This document shows, one piece after another, positions 1 to 7,788 of a stretch of 64,000 nucleotides of DNA. Positions within the stretch are counted from its first letter, which is position 1. Each line of letters opens with the position of its first letter. Source of the DNA: an uncultured Clostridia bacterium. Lineage in GTDB: Bacteria; Bacillota; Clostridia; Christensenellales; Borkfalkiaceae. The stretch lies in NCBI GenBank assembly GCA_944362555.1, contig CALVTL010000002.1:1-64000 (forward strand). The letters run 5' to 3'. A model generated the notes under the pieces. That model was not told the origin of the DNA and searched no databases. It saw only the letters and a list, made by a program, of their open reading frames with translations. The position numbers were made by a program, and so were the translations under genes.

Positions 1-1
1 C

Positions 2-1219
2 AGAATGATTTACCGCTGGTATCTGCAGGGTTACGGCATGCGTGCCATAATGGGCAAACTTATCGAGAATAAGCGCAGGTGTGCCAATGGCTTAATCAAG
101 TGGGATACAACCAAGGTTTCGCGTGTGCTGCACAATGCGACTTACATGGGCTATATCGGCTATAACAAGTCGTACAGAAACAACTTCCTCGACCAGAAAA
201 TAATCCGCAACAAGGAAGAGGAGTTTGTGCTTGTAAAGGGCAATTTCGAGCCGATAATTCCCGAAGATGTGTGGTACGCTTGCAGAGATCTGCGCATGGA
301 CAGGTCAACGACGGTGCCTGCGCTTGTAAAGAGCAAACAGAAGAGAATAGGCGTAACGCCGACTACCGATGTGTGGGCAAATAAGCTGCGCTGTGCGTGC
401 GGTTCCAGGTTCAAACGCTACAAATGGCGTCAGGATAAGGACGGGCAAAAGCACTACGGTTATAGCTGTTATTCGCGCATCAACAACGGCAGTGCGGAAA
501 AGCGCAGACAGTTGGACCTCGACACCGACGGCTTTTGCGATATGCCGACTGTCAACGAAACCAAACTCGACGTCATGGCGGCGGTGCTGTTCGACAATAT
601 CATAGCCGATAAAGCTCCCGTCATAGAGGAGGCGGTCAGCATTCTCAACCAGACGTTGAAGGAGATGAAGACAGAAAACAAGCACGACCTTTCGGGCTAT
701 CAGCAGCGGATTGAAAAGGCGGAAAAGAAACTCGATTCGCTCCTATCAATGCGAGCCGACGGGGAAATAAGCAAGGAAGAGTATCAGCGTGCCAAGTCGA
801 AGTGCGAGCAGGAGATTAAAGAACTGCAAGCGGCAATGCTCGGTAACGGGCAGGAAGAGGGTGACATCGAAGAGAGCATTGATATGCAGTATGTCCGCGA
901 CTTGCTCGGAAAAATCAGCATAACTGATAGCGGAAAGGCGGATAAAGACGTGCTGATGGAATTTGTTGATACTATCACCGTAGAAAAGGGCAACGTATTC
1001 AGGTGGGGCTTGTGGTTGAGGAATAAGCCTTCATATTTAAGGATGACCACGTCGGGCAGGGGTGACAATATGACTGCAAGCGCAGTGGGGGCTGAATTTG
1101 ACGCAAAAGAATGCTCCGATGCCCCAAAAGCAGGGCAAAACGGGCATTTTACCCCTGCAGGCTGTGACCACCACAGGCGAATATCAAGAATCCTCGCAAA
1201 TAAACAAACGTTGCGATAA
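2..1219 (+). CDS. Large serine recombinase, C-terminal part (5' end outside window)
   Basis: The reading frame is open from base 2, so this gene enters from the left and its N-terminal catalytic resolvase domain is not in view. The visible part begins inside the Recombinase domain (pattern like [10 protein letters not shown] followed by [16 protein letters not shown]). It continues into a zinc ribbon (CxC at CACGSRF, later YSC), then a Lys/Glu-rich coiled coil at about residues 210-280, and ends with a [10 protein letters not shown] segment. This order is that of large serine recombinases of mobile elements, which join attachment sites through a 5' phosphoserine intermediate. The last 20 or so codons overlap a 14-bp sequence repeated at 6275. 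A terminator follows at once. Confidence 0.9.
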   Translation, partial: RMIYRWYLQGYGMRAIMGKLIENKRRCANGLIKWDTTKVSRVLHNATYMGYIGYNKSYRNNFLDQKIIRNKEEEFVLVKGNFEPIIPEDVWYACRDLRMDRSTTVPALVKSKQKRIGVTPTTDVWANKLRCACGSRFKRYKWRQDKDGQKHYGYSCYSRINNGSAEKRRQLDLDTDGFCDMPTVNETKLDVMAAVLFDNIIADKAPVIEEAVSILNQTLKEMKTENKHDLSGYQQRIEKAEKKLDSLLSMRADGEISKEEYQRAKSKCEQEIKELQAAMLGNGQEEGDIEESIDMQYVRDLLGKISITDSGKADKDVLMEFVDTITVEKGNVFRWGLWLRNKPSYLRMTTSGRGDNMTASAVGAEFDAKECSDAPKAGQNGHFTPAGCDHHRRISRILANKQTLR

Positions 1220-1252
1220 AAAAGAAACCTGCCTCGCGCAGGTTTCTTTTTT
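1218..1252 (+). terminator. Rho-independent terminator of the recombinase gene
   Basis: A perfect 9-bp stem GAAACCTGC/GCAGGTTTC with a 5-base loop is preceded by an A run and followed by TTTTTT. It starts at the recombinase stop codon and can act in both directions. Confidence 0.88.
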
Positions 1253-1281
1253 GTATCGCGGCACGATTTTTTGCGTACTGC

Positions 1282-1310
1282 TTGAATTTATGCGCGGGGT
1301 TTGGTATAAT
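1282..1310 (+). promoter_or_regulatory. Promoter of the Fic gene
   Basis: TTGAAT (1282-1287) and TATAAT (1305-1310) are separated by 17 bases. The TTG of the -35 box is also a possible in-frame start codon, but the promoter reading makes 1339 the better translation start. Confidence 0.8.
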
Positions 1311-1338
1311 AGAGACAGCAAATTTTTCGGCGGCAGAT

Positions 1339-2196
1339 ATGCAGAAAACATCCATCCGTTTTTTTGAAGATATCCCCGTGCGAGCTGTTTGGGAGGAGCA
1401 AACTTCCAAATGGTGGTTTTGCGCTGTCGACATCGCAGAAGCACTCACAAAGAGCAAAAACCCCCGGTCCTATTGGAATGCGATCAAACGCCGTAATCCG
1501 AAGTTGTCGACAATTTGTCGACAACTGAAATTAACGTCAAAGGACGGCAAACGGTATCTGACCGACGTCGTGGACGAAGAAGGGGTCAATGCCATCCTTT
1601 TCGTCATCCCGAGCAAAAAGTCGCTTGTGTTTGATAAGTGGCTGAAGGGGATGGGCACTTCCATCGACGAAAAGAGCAAGCAGAAGGCGTACGAACTCTT
1701 TGAAAGCGGGCTTATAAATGATATTGAAGTGGGTACGGTAACGGGCTTGCAGCAGATCCATTCCTATCTCTTCGGCGGGCTTTACGATTTTGCAGGAAAA
1801 ATAAGGGGGATGAATATCGCCAAGGGCGGGTTTGCATTCGCTCCCGCAATGTACCTCAAAGAAAACCTCGCGCTCATCGAGAAAATGCCCGAAGATACCA
1901 TCGAACATATCGTCAAGAAGTATGTGGAGATGAACATTGCCCATCCGTTCATGGAAGGGAACGGCAGGGCAACGCGCATCTGGCTCGATTTAATTTTGAA
2001 AAAGAACCTGCAAACCTGCACCGATTGGAGCAAGATAAATAAGCGCGAATCTTTGCAGGCGATGAAGGAAAGCCCCGTGGACGCGTCGCATATTTTTGCA
2101 CTTATAAAGGACGCTCAAACGCCGCGGATCGACGACAGAGAGCTCTTTATGAAGGGTATCGACTACTCATATTATTATGAAGAGGCCGATGAATAG
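1339..2196 (+). CDS. Fic-family protein with N-terminal BRO-N-like domain
   Basis: Predicted AMP-transferase (AMPylation of protein side chains). The Fic active-site motif is complete: [12 protein letters not shown], with the catalytic His at residue 202 and the closing Arg at 213, in a helical C-terminal half. Residues 10-100 ([23 protein letters not shown] onward) resemble the BRO-N domain of phage antirepressors and DNA-damage-inducible-type proteins, so the protein may also bind DNA. The ATG at 1339 is chosen because a promoter lies just upstream and an earlier TTG would fall in its -35 box. I could not find a clear inhibitory (S/T)xxxE(G/N) motif or a separate small antitoxin gene. It sits alone behind the recombinase, so it is probably cargo of the element. 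Confidence 0.88.
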   Translation: MQKTSIRFFEDIPVRAVWEEQTSKWWFCAVDIAEALTKSKNPRSYWNAIKRRNPKLSTICRQLKLTSKDGKRYLTDVVDEEGVNAILFVIPSKKSLVFDKWLKGMGTSIDEKSKQKAYELFESGLINDIEVGTVTGLQQIHSYLFGGLYDFAGKIRGMNIAKGGFAFAPAMYLKENLALIEKMPEDTIEHIVKKYVEMNIAHPFMEGNGRATRIWLDLILKKNLQTCTDWSKINKRESLQAMKESPVDASHIFALIKDAQTPRIDDRELFMKGIDYSYYYEEADE

Positions 2197-2211
2197 GCAT
2201 GGGGATCTGCA

Positions 2212-2248
2212 GGGGGAACCCATATAAAAAGGGGGAACCCATATAAAA
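2212..2248 (+). repeat. Tandem pair of an 18-bp sequence
   Basis: GGGGGAACCCATATAAAA occurs at 2212-2229 and again at 2231-2248, 16 bases after the fic stop codon. Its role is unknown. It could be replication slippage, a protein-binding site or an end of an element. Confidence 0.85.
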
Positions 2249-2351
2249 TAAGAGTGAAAACGCTTCGCGTGCAGATCGCTCCCGCAACCACATATACTAG
2301 CGCAAGCCAATATTCGACACGAACGTAAAAAATAATCTATAAAAACCCACA

Positions 2352-2390
2352 AACAGCCCGTTTTTGACAAGAAAACGGGCTGTTTTTTTA
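2352..2390 (+). terminator. Rho-independent terminator downstream of fic
   Basis: A perfect 13-bp stem AACAGCCCGTTTT/AAAACGGGCTGTT with a 7-base loop is followed by a T run. The A-rich left side makes it likely bidirectional. The rest of 2249-2351 and 2391-2522 shows no gene. Confidence 0.88.
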
Positions 2391-2522
2391 TGCTTTTCGA
2401 CAAATTAATCACAGGTCTTGCAGTTATAAGTATGGATATAATTGCTTTATCATGTAACAGAAAATCACGTTTTTTGCTGTCTATTACACTGATTTTTCTG
2501 ACTACAGCAGCTAGTCAAGTAA

Positions 2523-2819
2523 GCACATTCGTTTTCAAAAGAAGAAATTAAAAAACACTTGCTTGAGTTTATTTCTTCCAACAGCACCGATTTCGATGAA
2601 AATATCATTGATAAATTTGTAACGCAAATAAAAGTCGAGAGCGAAACCGAGTTCTCTTGGTATTTGTGTTTTGATTCAAAAGAAAACTTTAATACGGAAA
2701 AGAAACTTTATTGTACCTTTACTATTCCGTTCAAAGATGCTTTAATGTATAGAAATAAAAGAAAACAATTATTAAGACAAAATCAGTATAAAAATTTGGT
2801 TGTTAAAGTATTTATTTAA
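2523..2819 (+). pseudogene. Remnant of a serine recombinase C terminus
   Basis: The frame opens directly after a TAA at 2520. It reads AHSFSKEEIKKHLLEF, then about 20 residues later IIDKFVTQIKVESE, and ends after 98 residues. This is the pattern that closes many serine recombinases (helix, then LIDxFVxxVxV strand), and it parallels the [10 protein letters not shown] end of the recombinase at the left edge of the window. No catalytic, Recombinase or zinc-ribbon part is present, so I call it a decayed 3' fragment rather than a small gene. The only starts are internal TTG codons without a good ribosome site. The fragment lies at the border of AT-rich DNA, which suggests repeated integration at this spot. 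Confidence 0.7.
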
Positions 2820-2881
2820 TTTATGGCATTCCCGTTAATATTATATTTTGCAAAAAAATCGCAAAATATCTGTTTAAGATG

Positions 2882-2910
2882 TTGACTTTTGGCATATAAT
2901 AAAGTATAAT
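2882..2910 (+). promoter_or_regulatory. Promoter of the ATPase/helical-protein operon
   Basis: TTGACT (2882-2887) and TATAAT (2905-2910) are 17 bases apart. It is followed by AGGAG six bases before the ATG at 2943. Confidence 0.88.
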
Positions 2911-2942
2911 CTTAATAATCCATTTTAAGATAGGAGTTAAGT

Positions 2943-4241
2943 ATGTTAGTTAATTTTTTGTTCAAGAACTGCAGATCGTTTTATCAAGAGAATATTTTTA
3001 GTATGCAAGCTGTTAAAGATACGGAATTGAGAGAAATTAATACATTTACTGTCGATAGTAAGTTAATGCCCAAAGATGAAAATGAGTTTATAAAATCCGC
3101 TGTTATTTTTGGCGGCAATGCATCAGGTAAGTCAAATGTTTTAAAAGCACTTGCGTATATGAAAAACGTATTGTTAATGTCCGCATCTCAGTTTCCTATT
3201 GTTGCCGCCAATGAAACCTTTGCATTTTATGAGAATGCTCAAAATGAGGAAAGTACTTATGAAGTGGAAATTATCCACAACGCTTCTTACTACAAATACG
3301 GCTTTATATTATTAAAAGGCGTTGTCAAATCGGAATGGTTAGAGCGTAGAAAAGAGAGATTAACTCCTGTATTTAAGCGCACGGATAATGATCTTGAAAT
3401 TACAGGTTTATCAAAACAAGCAACGAGATTGATTAATATTTCTAAAAATACTTTATTTTTATCTGTTGGCAATAATTTTCATTTAGATATTGCTCCGTAT
3501 TTAAACGATGTTATGCAGTGGTTTCAAAATCTATTGATAGTTTTTGAAAACGATGCTAACATTTTGGATATTTATACTATGGAAAATGGCAAGTATAAAG
3601 AGCAGGCACTTAAAATTTTAAAATTGGCTGATATAGGTATTCAAGATATAAGAGTAAAGAAAGATAAAGTTGCCAATATGGCTAATTTTAATGATATTCT
3701 TAACTTTAATGCTCAAATGCAGATAAACCCTGCTTCGTTCGGGCAGTTAAAACAAGAAGAAAAAAATCTTTATAATATAGATTTGGAAACTTTTTTCGTT
3801 GTCTACGATGAAAAGGGCAGAATCAAAGGCAAAAAAGATGTTTTATTATATAAAAATGCAGGGTTTAATTCGGAGGGCACGGCACGATTATTGTGTTATT
3901 TGGGTTGGATTCTTGCTGCTTTAGATCAAGGCAGAGTAATAGTTATAGATGAGATCGATGCAAAATTACATTTTCTTGTTGCGGACTATATAATTAAACT
4001 TTTCAACTCAATTGATACAAATCCTAAAAATGCTCAACTAATTTGTACAGCACATAACGTAATGCTTATGGATGAGGATTTACGTCGCGATCAGATATAT
4101 TTTACAAGTAAAGATAAATATGGCGAAAGTAGTTTGGTATCATTGTCGGATTATAAAAATGTGAGAAAAACGGATTTATTCAGTAAACGTTATCTTGCCG
4201 GGTTCTATGCTAAACTTCCCGATATGATGAATAAGGATTGA
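2943..4241 (+). CDS. AAA15-type ATP-binding protein (RloA/AbiL-like)
   Basis: ABC/SMC-type ATPase of the AAA15 group (COG1106-like), found in phage-defence operons such as those with RloA or AbiL. The Walker A motif is GGNASGKSN at residues 57-65. The Walker B is VIVIDEIDA with D336-E337, followed by the typical KLHFLV segment, and the switch His is H371 in CTAHN. The middle (about 90-300) is a long helical and beta insert of unknown role. The family usually pairs with a RloB/TOPRIM-type nuclease. Here the next gene, 8 bases downstream, is instead a large helical protein. The DNA is AT-rich, unlike the genes to the right, which fits horizontal acquisition. Function as abortive infection is inference. 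Confidence 0.85.
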   Translation: MLVNFLFKNCRSFYQENIFSMQAVKDTELREINTFTVDSKLMPKDENEFIKSAVIFGGNASGKSNVLKALAYMKNVLLMSASQFPIVAANETFAFYENAQNEESTYEVEIIHNASYYKYGFILLKGVVKSEWLERRKERLTPVFKRTDNDLEITGLSKQATRLINISKNTLFLSVGNNFHLDIAPYLNDVMQWFQNLLIVFENDANILDIYTMENGKYKEQALKILKLADIGIQDIRVKKDKVANMANFNDILNFNAQMQINPASFGQLKQEEKNLYNIDLETFFVVYDEKGRIKGKKDVLLYKNAGFNSEGTARLLCYLGWILAALDQGRVIVIDEIDAKLHFLVADYIIKLFNSIDTNPKNAQLICTAHNVMLMDEDLRRDQIYFTSKDKYGESSLVSLSDYKNVRKTDLFSKRYLAGFYAKLPDMMNKD

Positions 4242-4249
4242 GGTGGGGT

Positions 4250-6203
4250 ATGGCAAGAAAATCGGATAGAATAATTGCTCGAAATGTATTTTATATAATT
4301 ACAAATTAAAGAGCCATTATTTTTTGACTTCTATAAAAAAGTTTCGGAATATAGTTGTAATTATTTAGCTGGTGTAGATAAAGCTAAAAACTATATGCGG
4401 CTTGCACATGCATATATTAAGCTAGATAATGCTTTTGATGCAATAGGAGTGTATGGAAAAGCCGCTATGCTCTTTATTGGTGAAGACTCAACTATGGAAT
4501 TAGCTGAATGCTTTTGTCAAATTGCTCTTTTGTATGAAAGAGTTGGTTTGTATTGGGCAAGTAGAAGTGCAATTTTGAACGGTTTATATTACATATCAAA
4601 AGAAGTTTTAGCAACGGGTGAATATGATCCGATATTTGGACATGCGCTTTTGAAACTATCAAAATTAGAATTGCATTTTGGACGAGTAATTCCTTTTATA
4701 AATTCAATGACAATGGCGAAATGGACCATAGATAAAATAGTTTCGTCGGGTTACTCACATGATATATTTGAAAAAGAATTAATATACAATGAATGTATTT
4801 TATTAAGATTATTATTTAATACAGAATTTAAGGATTATGACAAGATCAACGATTATTATTCTTGGTTTGAATATCTTGAGCTGAATCAAGTTACGTCATT
4901 GATGGAATTTTTGTTTAATGACGATAAAGTAAGATTGCAAGAAAAATTTTATAAAGAACAGGGCGAAGATATAAATGCAATATACTCAGAGATATATAAT
5001 AATTGTCTGCCAGATTTGAATAACAAAATAAATTGGTTCGATAAAAATGATGTGGTTCTTAAATCGCAGATTTTAGGTTGTGAATTTAGTATAAAAGTTC
5101 AGTTTGATAAGCATTTAATTCAAATTGCTGAGGCGATATTAGCTACGCTTGAAGGCTTTTTTGCTACATTTAAACGAGCAAGAATTATTTCGGCAATATC
5201 TAAGGTCGAAATGTTTTTGGTAAATATTGAAACAGAAGTGGGAAATGTTGATTTTAAAGATGGTATTATTAAAAAAGTTTATATTGGAGTACCCGGATGG
5301 GAAGCTCTAAAAAAGAATGCAAAATTATTTGGCGATTGCGTTTTGGAAATAATTTTAAAAATTGTAGAAAATGGTTTTTTGTATGGAATCGCAGAAGAAG
5401 ACTTTGAGAAGTTAACAAAAGACGATGCAATAATGGAGCGAATAAACTATTTACATAATTATTTTGTGAATGATAATTTTTTTGGTGTTGACATATACAG
5501 GTTAGGTGAACTCATTAAAATAAAGTCAAATAAATTACAATTAAACAGAAAGAAAATTTGGGAATCCAATAGAAAAGCTTCGGCGAATAGCGAATTCAAT
5601 CTTGATATGCAGAATCATTCTAACATACAAAGTTATAGCATTATAAATATTAGACTTTGGGATGAAGCCAAATGGCGTGGATGTGTTTTTGGCATGTTTC
5701 CTTATATTCCGTTTGTCGGTTTTATGTTTGAAAATTTTGATGCGGGTAAGGAAATATTTAGTCAGTGGATTGATTTGTTGGGTAGAGAAGACAAAGACAA
5801 TATTATAAAATTAACTATTATCAAGGGAATAAGTGATACTAATCCGTTCGCATATAAAGTAGCAGTATCTTATAATGAACAAAATATTCGTACAGAAGGC
5901 GTTTTGGGGTTGGTTACACGTTTTCAGCGTATGGATCCAAGTTCCTCGCAAAATTTGGATGTTTTTTTAACTAATCAAAAAAGAAGTGGACGATTTTTAT
6001 TAGTGCCATCATATATGCAAAGTGGTAAGCCCGAGATCGATTCATCGCAAGCCATACTTTTGAACAAAATTAATATAATTGATGCTTGGCAGATAGATGA
6101 AAACAGTACTTTGCGTTGTGTAATCCAAGAGGATGATGACATAATTATTCCTAAAGAACATATTGAAGATGCACCTGTATTAAAAATACTTGAAAAGTTG
6201 TAA
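4250..6203 (+). pseudogene. Large helical (TPR-like) partner protein with an apparent frameshift near its start
   Basis: An ATG at 4250 follows a strong GAGGTGGGG site and opens MARKSDRIIARNVFYI, then stops at 4307. The main frame opens at 4299 just after a stop and runs to 6203 without a ribosome site before its first ATG (4395). A one-base excess between 4299 and 4306 would join the two into a continuous protein of about 650 residues. The N-terminal half is helical with TPR-like pairs (AHAYIKLDNAFDAIGVYGKA; FCQIALLYERVGLYWASR). The C-terminal part has a beta-rich segment, WRGCVFGMFPYIPFVGFMFE, that I do not recognise. It is the second gene of an AAA15 ATPase operon. It could be a true pseudogene, an assembly error or a programmed frameshift. 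Confidence 0.65.
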
Positions 6204-6241
6204 ATCTTAATAATTTTGGCAACTAACTATATAAAATCTAA

Positions 6242-6331
6242 AAGAAGTGGGAGACCCCCGAATACACACGGTGGCACAGGCGAATATCCGTAATCCGAGG
6301 TCCAAGTAATAGCGGTGTAAATCGCGAATAA
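6242..6331 (+). other. Short recombinase-tail-like fragment carrying a copy of the 14-bp repeat
   Basis: One frame reads KKWETPEY, then RWHRRISVIRG, and stops at 6329. This echoes the HHRRISRIL end of the recombinase at 1160-1219. At DNA level CACAGGCGAATATC is shared (1172-1185 and 6275-6288), followed in both by three different bases and AATCC. The AT-rich island ends here. I read it as a footprint of integration, possibly an attachment site, rather than a gene. Confidence 0.45.
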
Positions 6332-6348
6332 ACACAATATATAGTGTT

Positions 6349-6385
6349 ACAGGGCTTATCCCGTCGCGGGATAAGCCCTGTTTTT
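6349..6385 (+). terminator. Rho-independent terminator at the right end of the island
   Basis: A perfect 14-bp stem ACAGGGCTTATCCC/GGGATAAGCCCTGT with a 5-base loop is followed by TTTTT. The next 200 bases (6386-6594) hold nothing I can support. Confidence 0.88.
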
Positions 6386-6594
6386 ATGCCCTTTCTACGG
6401 GGGTTGTTCTCTCCGGCGAGCAGGGGGGGATGTGTTGCGTGATCCTGCGCTGTTCCGCCGTTCAAGGGTCATAGATCGACGGGGCGGGTGTGGTCGAAGA
6501 AGCGTTCGTCGTGCTCGCCGACAGGGCGCAGAGCTGCGTTTGGAAACGCAGGACGTGCGCGGATAATTTTTGTCGGGAATTTTTTGCCGAACCA

Positions 6595-6624
6595 TTGACG
6601 GGATTTGTCGGAGTGTGCTATAAT
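6595..6624 (+). promoter_or_regulatory. Promoter of the ten-gene GTPase/AAA+ operon
   Basis: TTGACG (6595-6600) and TATAAT (6619-6624) are 18 bases apart. It gives a leader of about 120 bases before the ATG at 6751. No further promoter of this quality is seen until 23.7 kb. Confidence 0.82.
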
Positions 6625-6750
6625 TTGTATATAACTTATTTTATGCTTTCACGGAGGGCTTTCTGCCCGCCGTGCGCCCGGGAACGGACAGACGTGGGGC
6701 GGACTGCGCGCCACAACGGAATGCGCGTCATGAGAAGGAGGGGGAACGCG

Positions 6751-7785
6751 ATGCTGCGCGATCATTATTTTGAAGAGCTTGCGGGCGAAGAGCGCTACCC
6801 CTTCGAGCTTTTGCGCCGCGCCATCGCGGACGGGGCGGCGGAATGCACGCTGCCCGTCGCCGACGATGCGTCCGTGCGGCGCATCTGGGACGCCGTCGTC
6901 ATGGATCATCCCGAGCTGGTGCGCTATCCCGGGCTCAAATGTTATGCGCAGGTCTCGGGGCGGGGGACGGTCATCCCGCTGGAATATCTCGACGCGGACG
7001 AGGCGCTCTATGCGCGGCGTCTGGAGGGGATGGTGCGCGCCGTTGAGGCGCGGCTCACGCCCGCTTCCTCCGATTATGCGGTCTGCAAGGCGATCTACGA
7101 TGTCATTGCGGGCTGCGTCACCTACCAGAGCGCCGTGCTCGAAAAATACTACCGTCTCGATTGGGAGAACAGCAGTCAGCTGCAGGCGTTTGCGGCGCGC
7201 CATTACAGCGCCTTCACGCCTTACGGGATCGTCGTCCACAAGAAGGGCGTCTGTCAGGGCATCGCAAGGCTGTATAAAATTTTGTGCGACCGTTTCGGGA
7301 TCGAATGCGCCTGGGTGAAGGCGGCGTCGCGGCAGTGCGGCGACCGTCGGGAGGGCGATCATGCGCTCAACGTGGTGGAGGTGAACGGAACGCGCGCCTT
7401 TGTCGACGTGACGAACGGGCTGCGGCAGGAGAAGCTTCCGATCGTGCGGTACGACTTCTTTCTGTGCTCCTCCCGCGTCATCGGGCGGCAGTATACCGTT
7501 CTCGGCGAATTCGGCTGCGAGGACGAGCGCGTCAGCTATTTTGCGCGCAACGGGCTGCGGTTCACAAACAAGACGGCGCTGCGGCGCTACCTTGCGGCGT
7601 ATGTGAGCGCTCCCCGCAGGTCGGAGGTGCGCGTGCATTACGATGCCCCGGATATGGACGACGGCGAACTGCGATCGTTCTGCCTGAAAATTTTGCAGGC
7701 GCATTGCAGGGAGGGCAGGGTCGCGCACGGCAGCGCGCGGTGCGGATTTTTTTCGGCGATCATCAAGTACGACAGGGAGGAATAG
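6751..7785 (+). CDS. Transglutaminase-like superfamily protein
   Basis: The papain-like Cys-His-Asp triad of transglutaminase-like enzymes can be placed: C168 in KKGVCQGIARLYKILC, H204 in EGDHALNVV, and D219 in AFVDVTNG. Such domains act as proteases or amidases, or remodel peptidoglycan crosslinks. There is no signal peptide or membrane helix, so this copy is cytoplasmic. The start at 6751 is chosen for a GGAGGGGG site 8 bases upstream. Longer readings would overlap the promoter. It is first in a tight operon with a ClpB-type unfoldase 3 bases downstream, so it may process a substrate handled by that unfoldase (inference). 344 residues. Confidence 0.8.
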   Translation: MLRDHYFEELAGEERYPFELLRRAIADGAAECTLPVADDASVRRIWDAVVMDHPELVRYPGLKCYAQVSGRGTVIPLEYLDADEALYARRLEGMVRAVEARLTPASSDYAVCKAIYDVIAGCVTYQSAVLEKYYRLDWENSSQLQAFAARHYSAFTPYGIVVHKKGVCQGIARLYKILCDRFGIECAWVKAASRQCGDRREGDHALNVVEVNGTRAFVDVTNGLRQEKLPIVRYDFFLCSSRVIGRQYTVLGEFGCEDERVSYFARNGLRFTNKTALRRYLAAYVSAPRRSEVRVHYDAPDMDDGELRSFCLKILQAHCREGRVAHGSARCGFFSAIIKYDREE

Positions 7786-7788
7786 ACG

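Noticed and set aside
6242..6331. Treating this fragment as a small gene
   Set aside because: It opens right after a stop codon, has no start or ribosome site and resembles only the tail of a recombinase.
6490..6750. N-terminal extension of the transglutaminase-like protein
   Set aside because: It would include the promoter boxes at 6595-6624. The ATG at 6751 has a good ribosome site and fits the domain.
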